Positions 18,397 through 27,603 are shown, numbered from the stretch's first letter. The stretch is 64,000 nucleotides of DNA from Microcystis aeruginosa Ma_SC_T_19800800_S464 (GCA_007095785.1 SFBL01000083.1:1-64000), one strand, 5' to 3'. Notes: generated by a model from the letters alone, not told the origin. Translations and numbers: made by a program.

Positions 18397-19164
18397 ATGA
18401 CTTACTGTTTAGGAATTATCAATCGTTTTGGCATTGTTATGGGGGCAGATTCCCGCACGAATGCGGGAGTCGATTATATCTCGGCCTATCGGAAATTATT
18501 TGACTTTTCGGTGTCGGGAGAAAGGGTAATTATGGTCTGCACATCGGGGAATTTATCGATTAGCCAAGGCGTGATTCACGAACTAAAAAGAGATCTGCAC
18601 AATCAAGAGGATAAAAGTCTCCATTCTCTGACTCATCTCTACGATATGGCCCACTATATCGGTGATAAAAGTCGTCAAGTACAAGCTAGGGAAAGGACTT
18701 GGCTAGAAAAAGATAATATCGATTTCCAATGTAACTTTATTCTTGGGGGACAAATTAAAGGAGAAGAACCGCAATTATTCCTGATTTATCCCCAGGGAAA
18801 TCATATTCAAGCCACCAAAGAAACACCATTTTTACAGATAGGTGAAACTAAATACGGTAAACCGATTCTTGACCGCACCATTACCTATGATACACCCCTA
18901 GAGGAAATGGCCAAATGTGCCTTACTTTCCATCGATTCGACCATGAAATCGAATATTTCTGTCGGACCGCCTATCTATTTGAGTATGTATGAAGCTAATA
19001 GCCTAAGCCTACGTCATAAGTTACAATTGCGCCTAGGAGATCCCTACCTAGCCAAAATGCGGAAACTCTGGGAAGATTACGTCCGGCAAGCTTTCGAGGC
19101 TATGCCCAATGTGGAATGGCATTATACCGACGAAGATCCCAAAGAAGATATCATAATAGATTAA
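18397..19164 (+). CDS. Anbu proteasome-like peptidase
   Basis: A 255-residue Ntn-hydrolase of the Anbu (ancestral beta subunit) family, related to HslV and the 20S beta subunit. The mature protein would start at Thr2 (MTYCLGI), with IVMGADSRTNAGVDYISAYRK supplying the Asp and Lys of the active site and SIDSTMKSNISVGPPI in the second half. Anbu genes usually sit with transglutaminase-like, alpha-E and circularly permuted ATP-grasp genes, thought to make and remove a peptide tag. That operon is in this window at 29.6-33.0 kb. There is no ribosome site; a heptamer array abuts the start. Confidence 0.85.
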   Translation: MTYCLGIINRFGIVMGADSRTNAGVDYISAYRKLFDFSVSGERVIMVCTSGNLSISQGVIHELKRDLHNQEDKSLHSLTHLYDMAHYIGDKSRQVQARERTWLEKDNIDFQCNFILGGQIKGEEPQLFLIYPQGNHIQATKETPFLQIGETKYGKPILDRTITYDTPLEEMAKCALLSIDSTMKSNISVGPPIYLSMYEANSLSLRHKLQLRLGDPYLAKMRKLWEDYVRQAFEAMPNVEWHYTDEDPKEDIIID

Positions 19165-19195
19165 GTAACTCTTTGTGAATTAACTTTACAACTCG

Positions 19196-19933
19196 ATGAT
19201 CATTGTTACCTTGATGTTGGCAGGTAGTCTAGCTTGGTTTTTTAGTAGCCTTGCTGGTGGGGGCAGCCCCCTGATTCTACTCCCCGTTTTAGGTTGGTTT
19301 CTCGATGCTGCCGTCATTCCTCCAGTTTTGACCACGGGGATGCTACTCGGTAACGTCCAACGCATGGGAATGTATTGGTGCGCCATTGACTGGCCCTCGA
19401 CGGTGTGGTATCTACCTGGGGCAATTATGGGATCTACCCTCGGTGCTTTTGTCTTTGCCCATTTACAATTTAAATGGTTGCCGCTAGTTTTGGGAATTTT
19501 TCTGGTTTTATCCTCGCTTAAACAATTATTTCCCCAAGAAGAAAATTCTTTTTTTGAGATTAAAACTTGGTATTTTATGCCCTCGGGATTTATCTACGCT
19601 TTCCTGTCGGGATTAGTCGGTAGTACCGGCCCGATGATGAACCTTTTTTATATCAACTATGGCCTAGTTAAAGAACCAATGGTGGCAACAAAATCCGTTC
19701 ACATGGTCGTAGTTCATGTGGCTAAATTAATCGCCTACGCAGCCTTTGGAGTTTTACATCTGCCTTTTCTCGGTTACGGTTTATTATTAGGATTAGCGGC
19801 CTGGCCAGGTAATTGGTTAGGACAAAAAGTTTTAGAAAAAATGAGTCCCCAACAATTTAAACAAGCAGTGATGTTATTCGTTTCGATGAGTGGCCTATTG
19901 ATGATCTGGCGAGAACGGGGCATCGTCTTTTAA
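19196..19933 (+). CDS. TauE/SafE family sulfite/anion exporter-like permease
   Basis: A 245-residue membrane protein with about seven or eight hydrophobic helices. The two repeated TauE-type motifs are AWFFSSLAGGGSPLILLPVL near the N-terminus and FLSGLVGSTGPMMNLFYI in the middle. Such proteins export sulfite, sulfoacetate or similar organic anions; the substrate here is not visible. It lies 31 bases after the Anbu gene on the same strand and could be co-transcribed. Confidence 0.8.
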   Translation: MIIVTLMLAGSLAWFFSSLAGGGSPLILLPVLGWFLDAAVIPPVLTTGMLLGNVQRMGMYWCAIDWPSTVWYLPGAIMGSTLGAFVFAHLQFKWLPLVLGIFLVLSSLKQLFPQEENSFFEIKTWYFMPSGFIYAFLSGLVGSTGPMMNLFYINYGLVKEPMVATKSVHMVVVHVAKLIAYAAFGVLHLPFLGYGLLLGLAAWPGNWLGQKVLEKMSPQQFKQAVMLFVSMSGLLMIWRERGIVF

Positions 19934-20052
19934 AATTTTGCTGACAAAGGGACAAATTTTGCTAAAATACTAGATAAAGGTAAATTGTATTAACCTAGTG
20001 TAGTACACAAATAACCGTTAAATTTACTCCTTGATTAACCCCCTAGCTGAAA

Positions 20053-20472
20053 ATGACAGAAACCGCCAATTTTACCCTCGAACAAGGTTTAGAACGCTAC
20101 CAACAGGGAGAAAGTGCCTCCAGTTTATTGCCGGAATTTAAACAATTAAGCGATCGCAGTCCTAAAAATGCCGCCGTTTGGTCCTGTTTAGCTTGGTTAT
20201 ATATGCTCACCGATAAACCGGAATTAGCTCTAAAAGCGGCCCAAAAAGCCGTTAAACTCGATAAAGTTTCCCCCCAAAACCGGATCAATTTGGTTTTGGC
20301 TATGTTAGAAACCAAAACCGCCGGAGTTAGGGAACATATCGAACTGGTACAACAATTAGTTAGTTTAAACAAAGAAGTTCGCCAAGAAGTGGATGAAAAT
20401 ATCGCTGATGGTTTGGCTAGAAAACCCGATTGGAAAAGTTTAGAACGCGTCAAAGCTTGGTTAAATGAGTAA
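20053..20472 (+). CDS. TPR-repeat protein
   Basis: A 139-residue helical protein with at least two tetratricopeptide repeats (AAVWSCLAWLYMLTDKPELA, LKAAQKAVKLDKVSPQNRIN). It overlaps the next gene, an M48 peptidase, by 8 bases, so the two are translationally coupled. TPR and M48 domains are fused in BepA-like proteins, which suggests this is a partner or adaptor for the peptidase. That link is inferred. Confidence 0.8.
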   Translation: MTETANFTLEQGLERYQQGESASSLLPEFKQLSDRSPKNAAVWSCLAWLYMLTDKPELALKAAQKAVKLDKVSPQNRINLVLAMLETKTAGVREHIELVQQLVSLNKEVRQEVDENIADGLARKPDWKSLERVKAWLNE

Positions 20473-21352
20473 GAATATGGAATTATCAAAACAGCTATTA
20501 CTCGGCTTAAAAGCCAATGATTTTCGGCATCCCATCGACTTAGAGTCCACTAATTCCCTCAAACAAGTACCTGGGTTAGATATAGCCGTGAGAAGTTTAT
20601 TAGGTTCCGTCGCTGAAGAATTCTTTTACTTAAATAATATTGCTGCTAGTGTTTTGGTGGGGGAAAAACAATTACCCGACCTGCATAATCTCCTCCTAGA
20701 AGCTTGCCGAATTCTCGACTTAGAACCACCTCAATTATACATTCAACAAAACCCCGTTCCTAACGCCTATACCTTCGCCATGCGCGGCAAAAAACCGTTT
20801 ATGGTGATGCACACTTCCCTGATTGAAATGCTGACTCCCGCAGAAATTCAAGCGGTAATCGCTCACGAATTAGGTCATCTCAAATGTGAACACGGCGTTT
20901 ATCTGACTTTAGCCAATATTATGGTCCTAGCGGCAGGATTACTGCCCAATTGGGGGACAATGTTAGCACGATCCCTACAGGAGAGAATGTTAGCATGGGT
21001 GCGCTGCGCCGAGTTTAGTTGCGATCGAGCGGCTTTATTGGCAGTTCAAGACCCAAAAATAGTCATGTCGGTGTTAATGAAGTTAGCTGGAGGTTCCCCC
21101 AGTCTCGCACCTTTACTAAATTTAGAGGCTTTTATCGATCAGGCCAAGTCCTACGATGCCGTCAGCGCCTCAGAAATGGGCGAAATGTTAAAGGGTTTGC
21201 AAACCCAGCAGTTAACCCATCCCCTCCCCGTTCTGCGTGCGCGAGAAATTGATCGTTGGGCCAGTTCCCCCGATTATCAAAATTTGTTAAAAGGGCCAAA
21301 AATGGGTTATAATAATAAAACTAATGCCAAGGGCGAATGGCGAAATTGGTAG
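20465..21352 (+). CDS. M48 family zinc metallopeptidase, C-terminus encoded by tRNA-Leu sequence
   Basis: A 295-residue peptidase with the zinc site HELGHLKCEHG near residue 133 and the third ligand Glu in CAEFSCDRAAL near residue 182. VPNAYTFAMRGKKPFMVMH is the typical M48 segment. A hydrophobic stretch (LTLANIMVLAAGLLPNWG) follows the zinc site, so it is probably membrane-associated. The last codons (Lys-Gly-Glu-Trp-Arg-Asn-Trp) and the TAG stop lie inside the 5' part of tRNA-Leu (21331 on), which implies that the original stop was lost and the frame runs into the tRNA. The start overlaps the TPR gene; ATG 20477 is a possible alternative. Confidence 0.85.
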   Translation: MSKNMELSKQLLLGLKANDFRHPIDLESTNSLKQVPGLDIAVRSLLGSVAEEFFYLNNIAASVLVGEKQLPDLHNLLLEACRILDLEPPQLYIQQNPVPNAYTFAMRGKKPFMVMHTSLIEMLTPAEIQAVIAHELGHLKCEHGVYLTLANIMVLAAGLLPNWGTMLARSLQERMLAWVRCAEFSCDRAALLAVQDPKIVMSVLMKLAGGSPSLAPLLNLEAFIDQAKSYDAVSASEMGEMLKGLQTQQLTHPLPVLRAREIDRWASSPDYQNLLKGPKMGYNNKTNAKGEWRNW

Positions 21353-21415
21353 ACGCACCACACTCAAAATGTGGCGAGGCAGCCCCTCATGTCGGTTCGA
21401 GTCCGACTCCGCCCA
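21331..21415 (+). tRNA. tRNA-Leu (anticodon CAA)
   Basis: An 85-base class II tRNA with a variable arm. Acceptor GGGCGAA against TCCGCCC has one A-C mismatch, D arm TGGCGAAATTGGTAGACGCA, anticodon stem CCACA/TGTGG around CTCAAAA, variable arm CGAGGCAGCCCCTC, T arm GTCGGTTCGAGTCCGAC, discriminator A. The anticodon is CAA, reading TTG. The first 22 bases are also the last codons of the M48 peptidase gene. Confidence 0.93.
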
Positions 21416-21614
21416 TTAAATTACATCAGGATTTTTAAGGTTATTCTTACAGGTTGTCCTTACTTCCTGCAAGAATGTTTTACTGCCCAATCACATTGAA
21501 ATTTGTGGCATTGCAAGCTAAATATTTGTTTAGTACACTGAACCAAATAAATTAAACCACCACTGAAATAAGTAGTATATTATTCAGTATAAGTTAGCGA
21601 CATCAAAAACAGCG

Positions 21615-22868
21615 ATGAGTATTCCACAAAAGCGAGTTTTATCCCTATTCTCTGGCTGCGGGGGAATGGACTTAGGATTAGAGGGAGGTTTTTGGGTACA
21701 TCAAGACTGCATTAATGAAAATATCCATCAGGATTGGGTAGTAGAAAGACGAGAACCTTGGCTAAAACTGCAGCACAATACTTTTGAAACTGTCTTCGCT
21801 AATGATATAACTAAAGCTGCTCATAATGCTTGGATTCCCTACTTTGAAAAAAGGGGTAAAAAGAATGTATTTCACTTGGGGAGTATTGTAGATTTAGTCA
21901 AACAAGCAGAAAAAGGCGAGTTTCAATTTCCCAGTAATATCGATGTAGTAACGGGAGGTTTTCCCTGTCAAGATTTTAGTGTTTCAGGAAAAAGAAAGGG
22001 GTTTAATTCTCATAAAAGTCACACGGGGAAACTGCTAGACGAGAGTGAAGATAGTTTTCAGGATAATCGCGGGAAACTCTATTATTGGATGAAAAGAGTG
22101 ATTGAATTAACCTTACCTAAAGTTTTTATCGCTGAAAATGTCAAAGGTTTAATCTCTTTGGCTAATGTTAAAGATATAATTGAAGATGATTTTAGTGCCA
22201 TTGGTAACGATGGCTATATAGTTATCCATAAACTTCTCTTTGCTCCCGATTACGGAATTCCCCAAACTAGGGAAAGAATTATCTTTATCGGTTTAAATAA
22301 AACCTATTTAAAAGCGACAGCGATAGCACATCTAGAAAATAATGATATTTTTCCCCGTCCAACCCATGAAGTTAAAACTTACAGTACGGTGGGTCAGATA
22401 TTATCAGGTTTAGCAGAACCGGAAGATGAGTTATTTGACCTTTCACAAAAAAGCTATTCAAAAGCTAAACATTATGGCAAAACTCAGGGACAAATCGAGG
22501 TTAATTTACAGGGTTTAAGTCCGACTATTCGCTCGGAACATCACGGCAATATTGAATTTAGGAGATTATCTTTAGAATTAGGGGGAAAGATAATTAATGA
22601 GTTAGAAGCAGGATTAAAAATGAGACGTTTAACTGTGCGGGAATGTGCGAGAATACAGACTTTTCCCGATGATTTTGAATTTGTGCGTCCACAAAACAAG
22701 GGAGATGAAAAATATTCACTTTCGGCTACGGATGGTTACAAACTAATTGGTAATGCTGTGCCACCTTTACTTGCTTACCACATGGCTAAACATTTAGAAA
22801 ATCAATGGGATTATTTGTTTGAAGATATTTATTCAGCTACCCAAAATTTATGTGTAGCATTGCCTTAA
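21615..22868 (+). CDS. C5 cytosine-specific DNA methyltransferase
   Basis: A 417-residue enzyme that methylates C5 of cytosine in a specific DNA site. Motif I is LSLFSGCGGMDLGLEGGF, motif IV VTGGFPCQDFSVSGKRKG (catalytic Cys near residue 118), motif VI KVFIAENVKGL near 170, motif VIII GIPQTRERIIFIG near 220, and motifs IX-X RRLTVRECARIQTFP and YKLIGNAVPPLLA at the end. The target-recognition region is about residues 250-340. No restriction endonuclease gene is adjacent, so it is either solitary or its partner has been lost. The recognition site cannot be read from sequence. Confidence 0.93.
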   Translation: MSIPQKRVLSLFSGCGGMDLGLEGGFWVHQDCINENIHQDWVVERREPWLKLQHNTFETVFANDITKAAHNAWIPYFEKRGKKNVFHLGSIVDLVKQAEKGEFQFPSNIDVVTGGFPCQDFSVSGKRKGFNSHKSHTGKLLDESEDSFQDNRGKLYYWMKRVIELTLPKVFIAENVKGLISLANVKDIIEDDFSAIGNDGYIVIHKLLFAPDYGIPQTRERIIFIGLNKTYLKATAIAHLENNDIFPRPTHEVKTYSTVGQILSGLAEPEDELFDLSQKSYSKAKHYGKTQGQIEVNLQGLSPTIRSEHHGNIEFRRLSLELGGKIINELEAGLKMRRLTVRECARIQTFPDDFEFVRPQNKGDEKYSLSATDGYKLIGNAVPPLLAYHMAKHLENQWDYLFEDIYSATQNLCVALP

Positions 22869-22899
22869 TAATTTCTGCTAATTATGAATTATGAAGTGT

Positions 22900-22982
22900 G
22901 GAGAATAAATAAAAATAATCTCCTGACGACCGACTCCTCAAAATCCCAACTTTACACCTCACCCTTAAGATAACTGCTATAG
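22900..22982. repeat. Dispersed repeat copy (AATAAATAAAAATAATCTCC ... AAGATAACTGCTATAG)
   Basis: The segment GGAGAATAAATAAAAATAAT at about 22900 and the end CACCCTTAAGATAACTGCTA match the unit before 27600 and shorter copies elsewhere. It lies downstream of the methyltransferase. Nothing coding is visible in 22869-23315. Confidence 0.6.
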
Positions 22983-23108
22983 TCTGATACTAAATCCGGT
23001 TATTAAAAACTGATTATTTATTCACCCTTTTGCCTGTCCTTATAAGTAGGGTTTGCTGAATAAATCTAAAAACCTTGTTGGATAATATTTTTAGGCTTTT
23101 TTGAAATC

Positions 23109-23158
23109 AAAAAGTGCCAGCCATTGGAGTGTTCGGGGGGGAAATTTAGGCACTTTTT
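23109..23158. repeat. Inverted repeat, 10-bp perfect stem
   Basis: AAAAAGTGCC (23109-23118) pairs with GGCACTTTTT (23149-23158) across a 30-base loop containing a G run. The flanking AGGGTTTGCTGAATAAATC looks like the end of a degenerate transposable element. It could also act as a terminator for either flanking gene. Confidence 0.45.
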
Positions 23159-23197
23159 CCCTGAAAATTAGGTAATTGACCCCCTGAAAATGGGTAA

Positions 23198-23241
23198 AAC
23201 CCCACACCCCACACCCCACACCCCACACCCCACACCCCACC
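23198..23241. repeat. Heptamer tandem repeat (ACCCCAC)
   Basis: Six consecutive 7-base units with consensus ACCCCAC, ending in CACCCTTAAGATAACTGG, which is the tail of the dispersed repeat seen at 22960-22980. It is another STRR array, different in sequence from those at 6.2 and 18.2 kb. Confidence 0.9.
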
Positions 23242-23315
23242 CTTAAGATAACTGGTTCATCTGAGTTCGGAATCAGGGAAAACTGCAAAATTTCCCTAAC
23301 CCGAACTAACCTTGA

Positions 23316-23780
23316 TTACAAAACCTTATGGGTGTGAGAATGTTGTTTGACGTTATCCTCCGTCCGCACCACATGAACAGCATTCAAGATGCGTTTTTTC
23401 TCTAGGGAAAAGTTTAAATCGTCTTTTTGGCTGCCCAAGGAGATTAACCCTTGCAGGTGGGGTTGATTTTTATAGGTGCGAGTGGCCGCAATCGCCCTTT
23501 CGACAAAATTCTCGCATAATTGGGCATTATCAGGGAAATTACTGGGTATTTGAGGATTATCGTCCTGAAATACCTCTCCCAAAGCCATGGCGCGGGCAAA
23601 TTCGTAGGAAGTGGGAATTCCTTTGACAATTGCCTCTAGGGCTGCCGAGGGAATCGGTTCTAACACCGCCACTTTTTCTAATTCTCCCTCCTGTTTGAGA
23701 AAACAAATCGCTAAACCGAATACACAATAATCATCTTTTGTCAAGTCAGAAATGTTTAAGAATTGTGTCGCTGTGGCCAT
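23316..23780 (-). CDS. Conserved cyanobacterial-type hypothetical protein
   Basis: A 154-residue protein with no signal peptide or membrane segment and no domain I recognise. It has mixed alpha/beta character (CVFGLAICFLKQEGELEKV, AVLEPIPSAALEAIVKGIP), a helical middle (AQLCENFVERAIAATRTY), and a His-containing tail (VKQHSHTHKVL) that might bind metal. It is transcribed away from the tldD operon, with 185 bases between the two starts. Confidence 0.55.
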   Translation of the reverse strand: MATATQFLNISDLTKDDYCVFGLAICFLKQEGELEKVAVLEPIPSAALEAIVKGIPTSYEFARAMALGEVFQDDNPQIPSNFPDNAQLCENFVERAIAATRTYKNQPHLQGLISLGSQKDDLNFSLEKKRILNAVHVVRTEDNVKQHSHTHKVL

Positions 23781-23964
23781 TATTTTTATCCTGAGTCGCT
23801 CTTTATTTAATCTTGCGGGTGATGAGCGATCGAATCAAGGTTTTTATTAAGAGATATGAAGGAGAAAAATTTAGCTGGGTTGGGCGACGCTCACGCACCC
23901 CCAGACGGAAAAAACTGATAGCTGTTAGACTAGAAACCAGCAGATTAACTGATAAACGAGCTTT

Positions 23965-25434
23965 ATGTCACCCACTCTACTCATCTCCAAAGAACTCCCC
24001 ACCCTGAAATATAATCCTAGTCTGGAGCGCTTTGATAGCTCTTGGGCGGCCCCTTTATCTACCCTCCTCGGACTGGGACGGGCTGCTGGGGCGACTTTTA
24101 TCGAATTTTTCCTGGAAAGAGTCAACTATATCAGTTGTTTAGCCGAAGATGACAGCATCACCAGTCTCTCACCGAAACTATCTACAGGGGCAGGAATCCG
24201 CCTTTTTCGCGGTAAAGCTGATTGTTACGTCAGTACCAACGATTTAAGCTTCCAAGGCTTAAAAAATGCCCTAGAAAAAGGTTTATCGATTCTTGGTTTA
24301 AACCTACCGGTTCCTAACGCATATATTCCCGAAATCAATCTGGAAATGTTCCGGGATTATGCCACGGTCAAAAATAAAGATATTTGGCTGAATAATTGCA
24401 GTTCTTTGGGAGAAATGGGTGATATTCTCCTAACTGCTAACGTTCACCTCAATCAGAAAGCCTCTCACGTCCAATCTCGTCGCGCCGCTTATTTTCGCGA
24501 TTGGCAAGAAATTTTAGTTGCCGCTAGTGACGGCACTTTTGCCCGGGATATTCGCCTCACCCAATCCGTGGGCTATAATCTCCTCTGTGCCGATGGAACT
24601 AATCGTTCTAGCATTGGTAAACGGGTGGGTAGTACCAGTAATCCCGATTTTCTGCGGACGTGGAATGCCGAGGAATCGGCGGCAGAAGTGGCCGAATCGG
24701 CGGGTAAAATGCTTTACGCTGACTATGTAGAATCCGGCAGTTATCCCATCGTCATGGCCAATGAATTTGGCGGTGTTATCTTCCACGAAGCTTGTGGCCA
24801 TTTGCTAGAAACTACCCAAATCGAACAAAAAACCACGCCCTTTCTCGATAAAAAAGGCGAAAAAATCGCCCACGAAAACCTGACGGCTTGGGACGAAGGA
24901 TTATCCGATAAAGCTTTCGGTACTATCGATATGGACGATGAGGGAATGCCGGCCCAGCGTACTCTCCTAATTGAAAATGGTATCCTAAAAAACTTCATTG
25001 CCGATCGCACTGGTTCAATGAAAACCGGTCATCCGCGCACGGGTAGCGGTCGCCGTCAAAACTACACCTATGCGGCCGCTAGTCGGATGCGGAATACCTA
25101 CATCGCTCCCGGGGAATATACCCTCGATAATCTCTTTAATTCCATCGATAAAGGCATTTATTGCAAAAAAATGGGCGGTGGTAGTGTGGGGGCGACCGGT
25201 GAATTTAATTTCGCCGTCGAGGAAGCTTATCTTATCGAAAACGGCAACCTGACTAAACCCCTGAAAGGCGCGACTTTAATTGGTTCAGCTAAGGAGATTA
25301 TGAATAAAATCTCTATGTGTTCCCAAGATTTAGGTCTAGCGGCCGGTTTTTGCGGTTCCGTCAGTGGTAGCGTTTATGTCACCGTTGGTCAACCCCATTT
25401 AAAAGTCGATTCTATTACCGTTGGCGGTCGTTAA
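23965..25434 (+). CDS. tldD: TldD, metalloprotease subunit
   Basis: A 489-residue catalytic subunit of the TldD/TldE protease, which degrades unfolded peptides and trims leader peptides of some ribosomal natural products. The zinc motif His-Glu-Ala-Cys-Gly-His near residue 273 ([14 protein letters not shown]) is intact. The C-terminal [20 protein letters not shown] and [11 protein letters not shown] are typical. It is the first gene of a three-gene rightward operon (tldD, DUF456, tldE), and the stop is 2 bases from the next start. Confidence 0.95.
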   Translation: MSPTLLISKELPTLKYNPSLERFDSSWAAPLSTLLGLGRAAGATFIEFFLERVNYISCLAEDDSITSLSPKLSTGAGIRLFRGKADCYVSTNDLSFQGLKNALEKGLSILGLNLPVPNAYIPEINLEMFRDYATVKNKDIWLNNCSSLGEMGDILLTANVHLNQKASHVQSRRAAYFRDWQEILVAASDGTFARDIRLTQSVGYNLLCADGTNRSSIGKRVGSTSNPDFLRTWNAEESAAEVAESAGKMLYADYVESGSYPIVMANEFGGVIFHEACGHLLETTQIEQKTTPFLDKKGEKIAHENLTAWDEGLSDKAFGTIDMDDEGMPAQRTLLIENGILKNFIADRTGSMKTGHPRTGSGRRQNYTYAAASRMRNTYIAPGEYTLDNLFNSIDKGIYCKKMGGGSVGATGEFNFAVEEAYLIENGNLTKPLKGATLIGSAKEIMNKISMCSQDLGLAAGFCGSVSGSVYVTVGQPHLKVDSITVGGR

Positions 25435-25436
25435 TC

Positions 25437-25979
25437 ATGGCTTTAGTGATTCTCTACTATTTCCTCATCGCCATCATGATAGTGGGGATAATTGGCGAAC
25501 TGCTGCCCGCTGTCCCCGGCATGAGTTTGATTTTAATCGCCATGCTGGTATGGGGTTTCGTCACCAAATTCGCAGGGATGGGGGTCGCTTTAACCGTGGC
25601 CTTTGTTATCCTTCTCCTCAGTCTGGGGGTGGAATTCCTCGCTAGTTATCTCGGCGCCCAAAAAGTTGGGGCGAGCAATTGGAGTCAAATCGGGCTAGTA
25701 GTGGGTTTATTAGCGGGAATATTCGGGCTTTTACCCGCTTTACCCATTGGCGGCCCAATTATCGGCTTATTTGTCGGTCCGGTGGTGGGAGCTTTTTTGG
25801 GAGAATACGCCTATCGTCGCGATTTGGAATTAACCCCCCGTTTGCAACAATCCCTAAAAGTCTGTGTCGGTATCGTCGTCGGTACGGTTATCGGTCACGT
25901 TGCCAAAGCTATGCTGGCTACGGCTGCCCTTATCGTCTTTATTGTCACCACCTGGCCTAATTTAGCCAATTTAGGCTAA
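25437..25979 (+). CDS. DUF456 membrane protein
   Basis: A 180-residue membrane protein with five or six hydrophobic segments and several Gly-rich motifs (GELLPAVPGMSLILIAMLV, GLLPALPIGGPIIGLFVGPV, GAFLGEYAY) typical of DUF456. The role of the family is not known. It sits between tldD and tldE, only 2 bases after tldD, so it is almost certainly co-translated with it and could tie the protease to the membrane. That link is an inference from position. Confidence 0.85.
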   Translation: MALVILYYFLIAIMIVGIIGELLPAVPGMSLILIAMLVWGFVTKFAGMGVALTVAFVILLLSLGVEFLASYLGAQKVGASNWSQIGLVVGLLAGIFGLLPALPIGGPIIGLFVGPVVGAFLGEYAYRRDLELTPRLQQSLKVCVGIVVGTVIGHVAKAMLATAALIVFIVTTWPNLANLG

Positions 25980-26069
25980 GTATAGCTATCAGCGGTCAGG
26001 AGACAGGATTCAGCTTTTATTTATTCTCCCCATCACCCCAACCCCCAACCCCTAACCCCCCATAAATCT

Positions 26070-27413
26070 ATGCCAAAAGTCGAAGATATCGCCCAAATCG
26101 CTAATTCTAGTGCCCAAGCTTTAGGAATTGCTAAATACGACATCTATGGTTCTTCTGTCGATGAAACCGATGTGGATGTGTTCCAAGGAGAACCGAAACA
26201 GGTACAAGCTTCCAATCGTTCCAGCGTTATCGTTCGCGTCTGGAATCGGGATAATCAAGTTGGTGTCACCTCGACCACCGATGTGGACCCGGTGGGACTG
26301 CAATTAGCCCTGAAAACCGCCCAAGAAGCCAGCTTTTTTGGCGTTAAGGAAAATGTCCCCGATTTTAGTCCCGCGGCCACTGCACCTACCACAGAAGTGG
26401 CCAGCGAAATGTCTAATCAAGCACCCGTATCCACTCTCATCGATAAGTTATTGGCCGCCGAAAAATCTTTACTAGCGGCCCATCCGGCTATTGCCAGTGT
26501 TCCCTATAACGGTTTGGGACAACAGCAGGTCAGACGTTTTTATCTCAATAGCGACGGGGCAATGCGTCAGGAAGCGCGTAGTTATGCCAGTATGTATTTA
26601 TACACCAAAACCGAACAGGAAGGCAAAAAACCCCGCAGCGCTGGTGCTTTTCGGGTCAGTCCGGGCCTGGAAAAATTAGATATCGATGGTTGCATCGAGG
26701 AAGCGATTACCAAAACTGTTAGCCATCTGGACTATCAACCGATTACCACGGGTAAATATTTAGTGGTTTTTGCCCCTCGCGCCTTTTTGAGTCTAATGGG
26801 AGCATTTTCTAATCTGTTTAATGCCCAAAATGTCCTTGATAAACAGAGTCTTTCTACTCCTGAATCCCTAGGAACACAAATCGCTGCTACCGCCTTAAAT
26901 TTGTGCGATGATGCCCTCCATCCAGCTAATGTTGCCGCCGAAACTTTTGATAGTGAAGGCACTCCCACCCGTCGTGTGGAATTAATTAAAGAGGGGATTT
27001 TGAGTAATTTTCTCCACAGCACGATTACCGCTAAACGGATGAATGTGGAACCCACTGGCAACGGTAACATTGGGGCAAAAGTAACGGTTAGTCCCCATTT
27101 TTATCACGTTTTTGCTAGTGCGAATCAACCAAAGAGCTATTCTTTGGAAACAGCAGAAAATGTGGTTTTAATTGATAGTTTACAGGCACTTCATGCCGGA
27201 GTTAATTCTCTGCAAGGTTCCTTCTCTTTGCCGTTTGATGGTTGGTTAGTTAACAAAAATGAGCGCGTTAGCATCGATTCCGCTACCGTAGCCGGAGATA
27301 TTTTAACACTGCTGAAATCGATTGTTTATCTGGAACCAGAAGCAGTTATCACTCCCAGTGGTGTTTGTCCCTACGTTTGGGTAGAAGGTTTATCAATCAC
27401 AGGAGAAGCTTAA
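26070..27413 (+). CDS. tldE: TldE/PmbA, metalloprotease partner subunit
   Basis: A 447-residue protein of the PmbA/TldE family, which lacks the zinc motif and forms a heterodimer with TldD. Recognisable segments: VEDIAQIANSSAQALGI at the N-terminus, RSSVIVRVWNRDNQVGVTS, the DSEGTPTRRVELIKEGILSN region (near residue 300) and GVNSLQGSFSLPFDGWLV near the end. TldD/E complexes process leader peptides in some RiPP pathways; a YcaO gene lies at the right edge of this window, but 36 kb away. Confidence 0.93.
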   Translation: MPKVEDIAQIANSSAQALGIAKYDIYGSSVDETDVDVFQGEPKQVQASNRSSVIVRVWNRDNQVGVTSTTDVDPVGLQLALKTAQEASFFGVKENVPDFSPAATAPTTEVASEMSNQAPVSTLIDKLLAAEKSLLAAHPAIASVPYNGLGQQQVRRFYLNSDGAMRQEARSYASMYLYTKTEQEGKKPRSAGAFRVSPGLEKLDIDGCIEEAITKTVSHLDYQPITTGKYLVVFAPRAFLSLMGAFSNLFNAQNVLDKQSLSTPESLGTQIAATALNLCDDALHPANVAAETFDSEGTPTRRVELIKEGILSNFLHSTITAKRMNVEPTGNGNIGAKVTVSPHFYHVFASANQPKSYSLETAENVVLIDSLQALHAGVNSLQGSFSLPFDGWLVNKNERVSIDSATVAGDILTLLKSIVYLEPEAVITPSGVCPYVWVEGLSITGEA

Positions 27414-27434
27414 CACTATACCGGAGCAAAAATA

Positions 27435-27461
27435 GGGGGTATTAATCAGGGTAATACCCCC
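27435..27461 (+). terminator. Hairpin after tldE
   Basis: GGGGGTATT and AATACCCCC form a perfect 9-bp stem with a 9-base loop, 22 bases after the tldE stop. There is no T run after it, so a factor-independent terminator role is only possible; it may instead stabilise the 3' end of the operon mRNA. Confidence 0.5.
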
Positions 27462-27511
27462 GCAAAGTGGGCAAGCTGTTGACTATCCAAATTACTTCTT
27501 AAACTGCACCA

Positions 27512-27600
27512 GAATTGGGACTGGGGAGAATAAATAAAAATAATCTCCCATCTCCCCAAAACGAAAACTTCATACCTCACCATTAAGATAACTGCTATAA
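27512..27600. repeat. Dispersed repeat copy, fullest example
   Basis: It contains GGGGAGAATAAATAAAAATA, CCCCAAAACGAAAACTTCAT and CCTCACCATTAAGATAACTG in series. The same blocks in the same order, in part, are found at 4955-5022 and 22900-22982. It lies directly against the 3' end of the DUF29 gene. Confidence 0.65.
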
Positions 27601-27603
27601 GAA

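Noticed and set aside
24514-27070. Several long open frames antisense to tldD and tldE
   Set aside because: They are shadows produced by the codon bias of the real genes, with no start context or conserved features.
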